Of a stretch of 20,623 nucleotides of DNA, positions 1 through 6,433 are shown in pieces. The notes beneath the pieces are model-generated. The model made no database searches, was not told where the DNA came from, and was given only the letters and a program-made list of their open reading frames with translations. The stretch spans positions 1 to 20,623 of the forward strand of contig CAZIQY010000047.1 of the NCBI GenBank assembly GCA_964541605.1, read 5' to 3'. How positions within the stretch are numbered: the first letter of the stretch is position 1; every line of letters begins with the position of its first letter. This DNA comes from CAZIQY01 sp964541605 (GTDB taxonomy: Bacteria > Desulfobacterota > Syntrophia > Syntrophales > UBA2185). The position numbers were made by a program, and so were the translations under genes.

Positions 1-39
1 GTGTTGTATATGATAATAAAAACACGATGGGGGCATGCC

Positions 40-792
40 ATGGAGCATCTCGAATTATCGAAAGACGGACCCATCGCCACGGTCACTCTGAATCGCGGCA
101 AAGTGAACGCGATCAACGAGCGTGTTGTTGAAGAACTTTCCGATGTTTTTCATGAACTTGCCGATGATCCTGATGTCAGGGCGATCATCCTCACCGGCAA
201 GGGTCATTTTTTCACGTTTGGTTTTGATATTCCCGAATTTCTCGGCTACATGAAAGATGATTTTATCCGATATCTTAAAAAGTTTACCGATTTTTACACA
301 TACCTGTTCGTTTACGGGAAACCTGTTGTCGCAGCGCTCAACGGCCATACCATTGCAGGGGGGTGTATGCTCGCCATGGCCTGTGACTACCGGATCATGG
401 TATCGGGAAAGACAAAGATTTCGCTGAACGAAATCAACTTCGGATCTTCCCTTTTTGCAGGCAGCATTGAGATGTTGAAATTGCTTGCGGGCCAGAGAAT
501 TGCGGCAACCGTCGCCCTTGGCGGAGACATGTATTATGCTGAGGATGCCTGCCGTGCGGGATTGATCGATCAGATAACAACGGAAGCGGATTTATACGCT
601 AAAGCGAACCAAGTCGCCGCTCAATATGCTGAAAAAGACCCGGCAGCCTTTCGAAGCATTAAAAAACTACTGCGCAAACCCGCGGCAGATGAAATGACCA
701 AAAGGGAAATGGAATCCATTGTTGAATTTGTCGAGATCTGGTATGCCGAAAACATGTGGAAGAGACTGCAAGAGAAGATCATTTACACATAA
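40..792 (+). CDS. Enoyl-CoA hydratase/isomerase (crotonase) family protein
   Basis: This 250-residue protein has the normal length and layout of a crotonase, a family of cytosolic enzymes that hydrate, isomerise or cleave acyl-CoA thioesters through an oxyanion hole. The N-terminal strand MEHLELSKDGPIATVTLNR fits the family and supports the ATG at 40; the frame is open back to GTG 1, but those residues do not look like family sequence. The oxyanion-hole segment is ALNGHTIAGGCMLAMACDYRI. One catalytic-type Glu is present in SLNEINFG. The second Glu of classical hydratases (E164 of rat ECH, in AMEMVLTG) seems replaced in AATVALGG. That resembles single-Glu isomerases or other crotonases more than a true hydratase. 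The substrate cannot be told. The M24 gene follows after 29 bases and is probably co-transcribed. Confidence 0.85.
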   Translation: MEHLELSKDGPIATVTLNRGKVNAINERVVEELSDVFHELADDPDVRAIILTGKGHFFTFGFDIPEFLGYMKDDFIRYLKKFTDFYTYLFVYGKPVVAALNGHTIAGGCMLAMACDYRIMVSGKTKISLNEINFGSSLFAGSIEMLKLLAGQRIAATVALGGDMYYAEDACRAGLIDQITTEADLYAKANQVAAQYAEKDPAAFRSIKKLLRKPAADEMTKREMESIVEFVEIWYAENMWKRLQEKIIYT

Positions 793-821
793 CATCATCA
801 GGTTAATCATGAGGTGGGAAA

Positions 822-2006
822 ATGGATCGAAAAAGGAGAATTCATACTCTGCAGGATAAAATCACGGGGCAGGGCTTATGCGGCGCTCTGCTGTTTTATT
901 CCCGGGACATCTTTTATTACACGGGAACGGCGCAGCCTTCCTATCTTGTTGTTTTGCCCGATGATTACCTTTTGTTTGTCCGGAGCGGCTTTGATCTTGC
1001 CCTTCAGGAGGTCTTTATCGACGCTATGAAAGTAAAAGAAGAGCGGCGCCTCTCGAATATTTGCAAGAACATTTTCGCCGGTTTGAAGGGAAATCAAAGA
1101 AAAATTGCCACCGAATTAGATGTTCTGACGGCAGAACAATTCAAGGAATTTAAAGAGGTTTTTTCAGGATTCGATTTTATCAATGGATCTCCTTTCATTC
1201 TTGAACAGAGAAAGAGGAAAGACCCATTCGAGATCGAAGAAATCGGGGCGGCCTGTGATGCCATTCATAAAGGCCATGAGGCTGCCGTTTCAATCATCCG
1301 GGAAGGCATCACGGAACTGGAACTGGCGGCTGCCGTGGAAAATGCTCACCGATTATCAGGACACGAGGGAGCATTCTTCATCCGTCAGCCTGATTTTTTC
1401 ATGAGCCGGGGACCTGTCGCTTCGGGAGCAAACCTGTTTAAAAACAGCGGTGTCGTCTATACCATCACGGGGACAGGGCTGAGTCCCGCGGTGCCCGCGG
1501 GCCCCTCGCAAAAAAGATTGGCGATCGGAGACCTCATTGTCGTCGACATTCCCACCCTGGTCAGGGGGTACCATGCGGATCAGACGCGGACATATTATTT
1601 GGGAAATGCCGGCAGGGAGGTACGATCGCTCTACGACGATCTAAAGACCATCGCGGATCATCTCATCGGTAACATTCGTGTCGGAATGCGCTGCAGCAAC
1701 ATCTACGTCATGGCGCTTAAAAAAGCCGGGGAACTTCAAAGAGAAAGTCATTTTCTGAACTTCGGCAAAGGAAAGAGATCCCGCATGATCGGTCACGGGA
1801 TCGGACTGGAGCTTAACGAGCCGCCTATCCTTTCCGAGTATGATCATTCAGAGATAGGCGAGAGTTGTGTCATTGCCCTGGATATGCATATGATGGACGA
1901 AGGCCGGGGCGTTGTCAAACTTGAAGACATGATATTAATAAAAGAAGGAGGCAATGAACTGCTGACAAAGAGCCCGCGGGACCTCTGTGAAATATACAAA
2001 AATTAA
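822..2006 (+). CDS. M24-family metallopeptidase (Xaa-Pro aminopeptidase/dipeptidase-like)
   Basis: This 394-residue protein has a creatinase-like N-terminal domain (about 1-145) and a pita-bread M24 domain (about 150-390). M24 Xaa-Pro peptidases remove residues next to proline using two metal ions held by Asp, Asp, His, Glu and Glu. Here I see D242 (VVDIP), D253 (HADQTR), H325 (GHGIG) and E368 (KLED). The fourth ligand, normally Glu in an EPG-type motif, aligns with D354 in ALDMH. The substitution may alter metal affinity or activity, or mark a divergent subgroup. The ATG at 822 has GAGGTGG 4 bases upstream. The gene follows the crotonase closely and ends in a convergent junction with the small Rho-N-like gene. 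Family assignment is firm, physiological substrate unknown. Confidence 0.85.
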   Translation: MDRKRRIHTLQDKITGQGLCGALLFYSRDIFYYTGTAQPSYLVVLPDDYLLFVRSGFDLALQEVFIDAMKVKEERRLSNICKNIFAGLKGNQRKIATELDVLTAEQFKEFKEVFSGFDFINGSPFILEQRKRKDPFEIEEIGAACDAIHKGHEAAVSIIREGITELELAAAVENAHRLSGHEGAFFIRQPDFFMSRGPVASGANLFKNSGVVYTITGTGLSPAVPAGPSQKRLAIGDLIVVDIPTLVRGYHADQTRTYYLGNAGREVRSLYDDLKTIADHLIGNIRVGMRCSNIYVMALKKAGELQRESHFLNFGKGKRSRMIGHGIGLELNEPPILSEYDHSEIGESCVIALDMHMMDEGRGVVKLEDMILIKEGGNELLTKSPRDLCEIYKN

Positions 2007-2021
2007 TATAAGGGTTTTCTT

Positions 2022-2039
2022 TCCCGTTTTCTTACGGGA
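2022..2039. terminator. Small hairpin in convergent intergenic region
   Basis: TCCCGT and ACGGGA form a perfect 6-bp stem around a 6-base loop, between the convergent M24 gene (plus) and the Rho-N-like gene (minus). Neither strand has a proper U-run after it, so it is at best a weak bidirectional terminator. Confidence 0.3.
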
Positions 2040-2069
2040 CATGCAGCATCCATTTTATGACCACCTATT

Positions 2070-2384
2070 TCAGGCTTGCACCACCCGTCGCGTTTGTTTT
2101 TTCAGGCGGCTGATCCGGCGGCGCAAAAAAGCCACTTTTTTTCTGTCTTTCTTCTCCGTTGCTTCAATTCTTTCCTCTTTGAAGTGTCTGATCTTTGCCT
2201 TCATATCCTGTTTGGTTTTTATTTTTTCACTATCCTTTATCTTCTTTCCCTTTTCTTCGTCTTTAAGCCCTTTTGCTTCTTTGATAAAAGCGATCAGTTC
2301 TTCCTTTTTCATATCATGGACCGAGGTGGTCCTCGGAAATTCCAGTGCGATTACCTTCAATTCCTTAACCGTCATTTTTTCCAA
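2070..2384 (-). CDS. Small Rho-N/SAP-like domain protein, 5' end split by a frame change
   Basis: The readable frame gives about 101 residues from ATG 2375, or 104 from TTG 2384. It begins MTVKELKVIALEF and continues VHDMKKEELIAFIKEAKG, which resembles the helix-extended-helix N-terminal domain of transcription terminator Rho found in small standalone proteins, where it is thought to bind nucleic acid. The C-terminal half is highly charged and Lys/Arg rich (FLRRRISRLKKQTRR), consistent with nucleic-acid binding. No good ribosome binding site precedes TTG 2384 or ATG 2375. The perfect AAGGAGG lies before ATG 2428 in another frame. Joining that start to this frame by a -1 shift at the A8 run adds MAEEIKKKGTQRKKPLEK, a plausible family N-terminus, and gives 119 residues. 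The gene lies downstream of the Mla operon on the same strand. Confidence 0.6.
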   Translation of the reverse strand: MEKMTVKELKVIALEFPRTTSVHDMKKEELIAFIKEAKGLKDEEKGKKIKDSEKIKTKQDMKAKIRHFKEERIEATEKKDRKKVAFLRRRISRLKKQTRRVVQA

Positions 2385-2428
2385 CGGTTTTTTTCGCTGT
2401 GTTCCTTTTTTTTAATCTCTTCTGCCAT
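2372..2428 (-). other. Leader reading frame with A_AAA_AAG slippery site, overlapping the Rho-N-like gene
   Basis: ATG 2428 has AAGGAGG about 8 bases upstream and opens an 18-residue frame (MAEEIKKKEHSEKNRWKK) ending at TGA 2374-2372, which overlaps ATG 2375 of the downstream frame as ATGA. Within it, ATT AAA AAA AAG contains A_AAA_AAG in the zero frame at 2411-2405, the most efficient bacterial -1 slippery heptamer and the one used in E. coli dnaX. A -1 shift there enters the Rho-N frame. Alternatives are a one-base sequencing or natural indel in the A8 run (2406-2413), or a true leader peptide with translational coupling. Confidence 0.5.
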
Positions 2429-2492
2429 TCTTAAATCCTCCTTCAAGAAGCGTTATACAATCTTTCTGTTCAACAATAGTGACGTGAGACAG

Positions 2493-3155
2493 CTAATTTC
2501 TTATCAATTCAATTCTTTTTTGAGTATTTGCCGCTTTTTCCAGTTCCTTTTTGTTCTCGTAAAAACTTTGAATCTTTACAAGGTAGACTAAAAGCGCCTT
2601 CTTCCAGCCATTTCTCGAAGCGGTGTCGATGGCAACCTGCAAACAGCGTTCATCGTGTTTGTTATGTTGAACAACCAATCCGGTTGCAATCAGTCTGGAC
2701 AAGGGGTCTTCCATCTTCATGATTTCATCTGTCACATCTTTGGTCTTTCCGCTTCGGAATGACGTGAAAAAGCCCTGATATTGTTCGGGAAGCAGATTCC
2801 GTTCCACACGATCGAAGTTTCCCTTTAAAAATTCATGAAAGTTTCTGTTCGATGGAGATGGATGCCCGGCTTCTATTTTGAGATACTCCCGGTCATCGAT
2901 TTTTTCAAGAACAGCCGTCTGTACGGCACATTTCGTCAGATAGGCCCTTGCCAGGATCTCAAGATCCCCGCTTTTTCTGATCTCTTCCGTGGCCTTGTTA
3001 AAATGGAGTTCGGCGATAAGGACTTTGCCGCTCAGGTAGTTTTTCTTGTAATTATCCAGTTGATTGAACGCCGCATTTGTCCAGTCGGGAATCTGTTTTG
3101 ACCCGCATCCGGCGAACAACATCAGGAAAGCAAAAATAATGACATGCTTTTTCAT
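2493..3155 (-). CDS. Lipoprotein of the Mla/MCE operon
   Basis: This 220-residue protein starts with a lipoprotein signal peptide: MKK, a hydrophobic run, then the lipobox LFAGC with the lipidated Cys at residue 17. It is therefore expected to be anchored in the inner or outer membrane facing the periplasm. The mature part is helical and charged, with no family I can name; a TPR-like helical-repeat fold is possible but not shown. Its ATG overlaps the stop of the MCE gene by four bases (ATGA), so it is translationally coupled and almost certainly part of the same transport system. MCE operons often end with an auxiliary lipoprotein (PqiC-like), but this sequence does not look like classical PqiC, so the analogy rests on position only. 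Confidence 0.8.
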   Translation of the reverse strand: MKKHVIIFAFLMLFAGCGSKQIPDWTNAAFNQLDNYKKNYLSGKVLIAELHFNKATEEIRKSGDLEILARAYLTKCAVQTAVLEKIDDREYLKIEAGHPSPSNRNFHEFLKGNFDRVERNLLPEQYQGFFTSFRSGKTKDVTDEIMKMEDPLSRLIATGLVVQHNKHDERCLQVAIDTASRNGWKKALLVYLVKIQSFYENKKELEKAANTQKRIELIRN

Positions 3156-4021
3156 GGGAGTTTGATCTCAGGCTCTTTTTTAAAGGGTATTTTTTTATCA
3201 ATTTCGTTGACCAGGTTCCCGATGGCATTAACCGTTGAATCGATTTCCGCTCTCAAGGACTTTAAATCCTTGGTGGAATCCGCCGCATCCGAACTCATTT
3301 TGTTTATATTATCAACGGTTATATTCATCTTCTCCAGTTTCAGTATAAAGTCCTTGAGAATTTTTCTGATCAAAAGCAGGGCGCCGTCGCTTCCGTAAAC
3401 CTGGTCATCCGTTTTCGCCAGGATAGTATCAACTTTCGCCAGGATGTCTTGCGTCTTTTTAATTGATTCACGAATCGATCGAGCACTCTCCGCATCTCCA
3501 ACAACCATTTCGATAACAGAATCTTTCTTTGCCAGGTTGGCCGTAATTTTTTCAATATTTGCGACCACCTTATCCACCTTTTCCAGCGTTGGCTGAACCC
3601 TTTTAATCGTTTCATCGATGTTATCGATTCTCACAATTTCGGGGATGTCTTGAGGCGATAATGCGGGACTGCTCAGATTGGGCGTGGTCACGATGAGTTT
3701 GGAGGAGCCGATGAGAGGCTTGTTTATACTGAAGATACTGCTCGATTTGATCCATTTCACGTGCTGATCGGGGATCCTTATCTTTACCAGGACCAACCCC
3801 TGATCACTCAGTTCCAATTTTTCAATCCTGCCGATTTTAAAACCCGAAAAATGGACGGGCATCCCTTCCGTAAGCTCTTCACCGGATTTTGAAGATAAGG
3901 TAAACGCATATTCTTTCGAAAAAAAACCCTTGCTGTAAGCGATATAGACCACAGAAGTTATAATCAATAACGCTGTAATGACGACAAACGCACCAACTTT
4001 TAATTCAACTTTTTTCGGCAT
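3152..4021 (-). CDS. MCE-domain substrate-binding protein (MlaD-like)
   Basis: This 289-residue protein has an N-terminal membrane anchor (about residues 9-30, after MPKKVELKVG), one MCE domain (about 36-115, including GMPVHFSGFKIGRIEKLEL and GSSKLIVTTP), and a long helical C-terminal region (about 130-280) rich in heptad-like hydrophobics. MCE proteins form hexameric rings in the periplasm that shuttle lipids between membranes with an MlaE-type permease and an MlaF-type ATPase. It is longer than E. coli MlaD (183 residues), which is usual for MCE proteins with a coiled-coil tail that may form a needle or barrel. The start overlaps the end of the upstream ATPase-like gene by 17 bases, and the stop overlaps the lipoprotein start, so the four genes form one tightly coupled operon. 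Confidence 0.88.
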   Translation of the reverse strand: MPKKVELKVGAFVVITALLIITSVVYIAYSKGFFSKEYAFTLSSKSGEELTEGMPVHFSGFKIGRIEKLELSDQGLVLVKIRIPDQHVKWIKSSSIFSINKPLIGSSKLIVTTPNLSSPALSPQDIPEIVRIDNIDETIKRVQPTLEKVDKVVANIEKITANLAKKDSVIEMVVGDAESARSIRESIKKTQDILAKVDTILAKTDDQVYGSDGALLLIRKILKDFILKLEKMNITVDNINKMSSDAADSTKDLKSLRAEIDSTVNAIGNLVNEIDKKIPFKKEPEIKLP

Positions 4022-4451
4022 TGTCTACTCTGTACCTGTGAGCATTCCACGTATAATCAAAAATATGGCTCTCCCGATATGAATCGTTAACTTTTTCCAA
4101 GGCGTCGTAGATAAAGCGGGCATCCTGCAGGTCCGGCATCATTTGAAAAGGCCTGTCGATCATAATGACGGCGTCAGCCACCATCACAGCTCTCAGAAGC
4201 ATTACGCAAAAACGCTCCTCATGGGTCAATGCGAAATTCCTCTTATTGGCGATATGCGCCATGCCATATCGTTGCAGATATTGAAGAACCATCTGCCGTG
4301 CTTCGTTCTCTCTTATATTGTGGTGATACTGTTTGATCAGGGCAATGTTGACCCATACATCCAGATTTGAGATAAGGGGTATATCGGTTGATACCAGGCC
4401 GAGACGCTGTTTGTTGGTCCCGGTAAAATCATGCAAAGCCCCGTTCAGCAT
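4005..4451 (-). CDS. Degenerate MlaF-like ABC ATPase lacking Walker A
   Basis: The protein is about 148 residues from ATG 4451, or about 163 if translation starts at ATT 4493, which has GAGGTG 5 bases upstream inside the mlaE 3' end. It aligns by eye with the MlaF segment from just before the Q-loop (RLGLVSTDIPLISNLDVWVNIAL) through the helical subdomain (ENEARQMVLQYLQRYGMAHI) to Walker B (DAVIMIDRPF). The Walker A loop is wholly absent, the Q-loop Gln is missing, the LSGGQ signature reads LTHEE, the Walker B catalytic Glu is Arg, and no switch His is evident. It should therefore not hydrolyse ATP. The frame is nevertheless open and sits in the ATPase position of the operon, overlapping both neighbours. 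It is either a pseudo-ATPase working with an ATPase from elsewhere or a decaying gene. The start is uncertain. Confidence 0.6.
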   Translation of the reverse strand: MLNGALHDFTGTNKQRLGLVSTDIPLISNLDVWVNIALIKQYHHNIRENEARQMVLQYLQRYGMAHIANKRNFALTHEERFCVMLLRAVMVADAVIMIDRPFQMMPDLQDARFIYDALEKVNDSYRESHIFDYTWNAHRYRVDNAEKS

Positions 4452-4471
4452 GTCCTCATGTTCAAAAAGCT

Positions 4472-5257
4472 TTAAATTGAAATCAGGATTAATGACAACA
4501 CCTCGATTAGAACAATAGCAATAAAAACCTTTACCATGCCATTGAGAACCGCCACGGGAATGCTTGTCAGTTCGCTCGAAGCCTGCAGGCCAAACCGTAT
4601 AGGAATCAATGTAATAAAAAAGCCAAAAGTGGAACATTTAATAAGGGATATCACTATATCATAAAAATCAGCCGATTTTAATAAAACATTTGTATAAACA
4701 TCCACACTCATTCCGAAAATCAGTTTAGAAAACAGCATCCCGCTTGTCAATGCCAGGATGGAAAAGAGGCTGCTCAGGAGCACAACAGAGACAACGCCGT
4801 TGATGATTCTCGGTAAAAACAGATAGTTGATCACGTCGATATTGAATACCTCTAATGTTTTTAGCTCGTTATTCACCTTCATGACGGCAATTTCCGTATT
4901 GATGGCGGAACTTGAGCGAAGCGCGATCAGCAAGACCGTAATAAAGGGAGACAATTCCGTAACTACAAGACCCATAAGGATTCGCCCCAGATAGTCGGCA
5001 AGCCCCATATTTTTAATAACTTGAAATACAATGCTGATGACCATAGAACCAAATATAATCGAAATACCTACAAATAAAGGTAAAATCTGCATGGATGTAA
5101 AGTATATCTGATTGACAAGCACCATTTTTACGGCGCTGTTATAGTTGCTTTTGTCAAAAATTTTTAAAATGACGGTAATGGCAAAGAAAAGTGTATCATT
5201 AAAAGACTTCGCCATATTCAGACAGGTTCTACCGACATATTCCAGGGCAGCGGTCAT
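4472..5257 (-). CDS. MlaE-family ABC transporter permease
   Basis: From ATG 5257 this is a 261-residue multi-spanning inner-membrane protein of the usual MlaE length (about 260). Upstream codons to 5377 are open but unlike the family, and MTAALEYVGRTCLNM is a typical MlaE opening. Recognisable segments are YFTSMQILPLFVGISIIFGS, ELSPFITVLLIALRSSSAIN (the conserved permease loop, normally ending in GxxxAAE-like residues; here SSSAINTEIAVMKV) and a C-terminal FGLQASSELTSIPVA segment. Such permeases pair with MlaF and MCE proteins to move phospholipids or other lipids between membranes. It is the first gene of the operon and is divergent from the FAH-family gene. The 3' end overlaps the possible ATT start of the ATPase-like gene. 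Confidence 0.85.
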   Translation of the reverse strand: MTAALEYVGRTCLNMAKSFNDTLFFAITVILKIFDKSNYNSAVKMVLVNQIYFTSMQILPLFVGISIIFGSMVISIVFQVIKNMGLADYLGRILMGLVVTELSPFITVLLIALRSSSAINTEIAVMKVNNELKTLEVFNIDVINYLFLPRIINGVVSVVLLSSLFSILALTSGMLFSKLIFGMSVDVYTNVLLKSADFYDIVISLIKCSTFGFFITLIPIRFGLQASSELTSIPVAVLNGMVKVFIAIVLIEVLSLILISI

Positions 5258-5403
5258 TGTTTTACCTGCGTTATGAAATGGTGTATGATATGTAGCGTTC
5301 GAATAATCGATCACTGAAGACAAATAATTGCATTGCATGTTAACATACTGTAAATGGAAGCGCAAATGTTGTCTCAATCATATCATTACGCAGGAGAAGA
5401 GCC
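5258..5403. promoter_or_regulatory. Divergent control region between mlaE and the FAH-family gene
   Basis: These 146 bases separate divergent genes. On the plus strand TTGCAT (5328-5333) and TAAATG (5351-5356) are 17 bases apart and may be a weak sigma70-type promoter. A perfect 10-bp palindrome, ATGTTAACAT (5337-5346), lies in the spacer and could be an operator half-site pair. AGGAGA precedes ATG 5404. No clear minus-strand promoter was identified. Confidence 0.3.
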
Positions 5404-6225
5404 ATGAAAATCGTTCGTTTTATTTCCGAAGACGATCAAACGTTGTTTGGTCTTTATGATCCGGGACAGCCGGATGGAGCGAAAATCGTTCAGGGAAATA
5501 TCTTCGGTGATTTTGAAATGACGTCGAATCGGGTAAAAATAAAGAGCTTTCTCTCGCCCATCGAACCGGGCAATATCCTGGCCCTTGGTCTCAATTACCG
5601 AAAACATGCCGATGAAACAAAAATGGCCTATCCTGAAATCCCTGTCGTATTTATCAAGGCCTCAAGCAGTGTGACCGGGCACCTGTCGCCCATTCTGCTT
5701 CCCGCCGCGGGACCTGAAAATGTCGACTATGAGGCGGAACTGGCCGTCATCATCGGCAAAAAGGTCAAGAACATTTCTCCTTCCGAAGCGAAGGACTGCA
5801 TCCTGGGTTATACATGCGCCAATGACGTCAGTGCACGGGACTGGCAGCTGGAAAAACAGACAAAACAGTGGGCAAGGGGAAAGAGTTTCGATACCTTCTG
5901 CCCACTGGGACCTTGCCTGGTTACCCGTGATGAAATTCCGGATCCGGATCATCTGCGAATCCGGACGATCTTAAACGGAGATACGCTTCAGGATTCGAGC
6001 ACGGCCGATATGTTCTTCGATGTATCGGCTATCGTCAGTGACTTATCCAGATCGATGACGCTTCTGCCCGGTACGGTGATTTTAACGGGCACACCGGAAG
6101 GTGTCGGCTTCACGAGACAACCCCCCGTATATCTCAAGGATGGCGACACGGTGATCATCGATATAGAAAACATCGGACAATTAACAAATCCCGTAAAAAA
6201 AGAGGATGCAGCGGGGTTTGCCTGA
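5404..6225 (+). CDS. Fumarylacetoacetate hydrolase (FAH) family protein
   Basis: This 273-residue protein has a short N-terminal domain (about 1-65) and the FAH catalytic fold (about 66-270). Family members are metal-dependent hydrolases, decarboxylases or isomerases acting on beta-diketo or oxaloacetate-like acids; examples are fumarylpyruvate hydrolase, acylpyruvase and 2-hydroxyhepta-2,4-diene-1,7-dioate isomerase. Visible motifs are ALGLNYRKHADE, the metal-binding ExE (E110 and E112 in YEAEL), D141 in NDVSARD, K160 in RGKSFD, and LTGTPEGVGF near the C-terminus. These are the usual catalytic residues, so the enzyme is probably active, but the exact reaction cannot be read from sequence. 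It has AGGAGA 7 bases before ATG 5404. It may supply or remove a ring-cleavage or keto-acid intermediate, but no pathway neighbours confirm this. Confidence 0.88.
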   Translation: MKIVRFISEDDQTLFGLYDPGQPDGAKIVQGNIFGDFEMTSNRVKIKSFLSPIEPGNILALGLNYRKHADETKMAYPEIPVVFIKASSSVTGHLSPILLPAAGPENVDYEAELAVIIGKKVKNISPSEAKDCILGYTCANDVSARDWQLEKQTKQWARGKSFDTFCPLGPCLVTRDEIPDPDHLRIRTILNGDTLQDSSTADMFFDVSAIVSDLSRSMTLLPGTVILTGTPEGVGFTRQPPVYLKDGDTVIIDIENIGQLTNPVKKEDAAGFA

Positions 6226-6239
6226 TGTGCTCACGGTTA

Positions 6240-6267
6240 TTGACAAAACCTCATCAGCTTATATATT
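6240..6267 (+). promoter_or_regulatory. Sigma70-like promoter for the giant activase gene
   Basis: TTGACA (6240-6245) and TATATT (6262-6267) are separated by 16 bases in an AT-rich stretch just after the FAH stop. A second TTGACA at 6281-6286 has no well-spaced -10 element. Transcription would leave a leader of about 160 bases before ATG 6434. Confidence 0.55.
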
Positions 6268-6330
6268 AAATAACGAAAGTTTGACAATATGCTCTTTACG
6301 GCACTCATAGAATCAAAGAAGGCAATATAT

Positions 6331-6385
6331 TCAAATAGTTATTTGATTATGCTCTATCAGAGACGACCCTTTGTCTGATACGGAG
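6331..6385. promoter_or_regulatory. Two dyads in the leader of the activase gene
   Basis: TCAAATA-GT-TATTTGA (6331-6346) is a perfect 7+7 dyad that could be a repressor operator. About 10 bases on, TATCAGA and TCTGATA enclose a 12-base loop (gacgaccctttg), forming a possible RNA stem-loop in the leader. I do not recognise either as a known riboswitch or regulator site. Confidence 0.35.
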
Positions 6386-6433
6386 TGATAACAACTTCTG
6401 GTTTCTTTCGAGATTGTCATTCATCAGTAAGGA

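Noticed and set aside
5258..5377. N-terminal extension of the MlaE permease to codon 5377
   Set aside because: The extra 40 residues are unlike MlaE, and ATG 5257 gives the normal family length.
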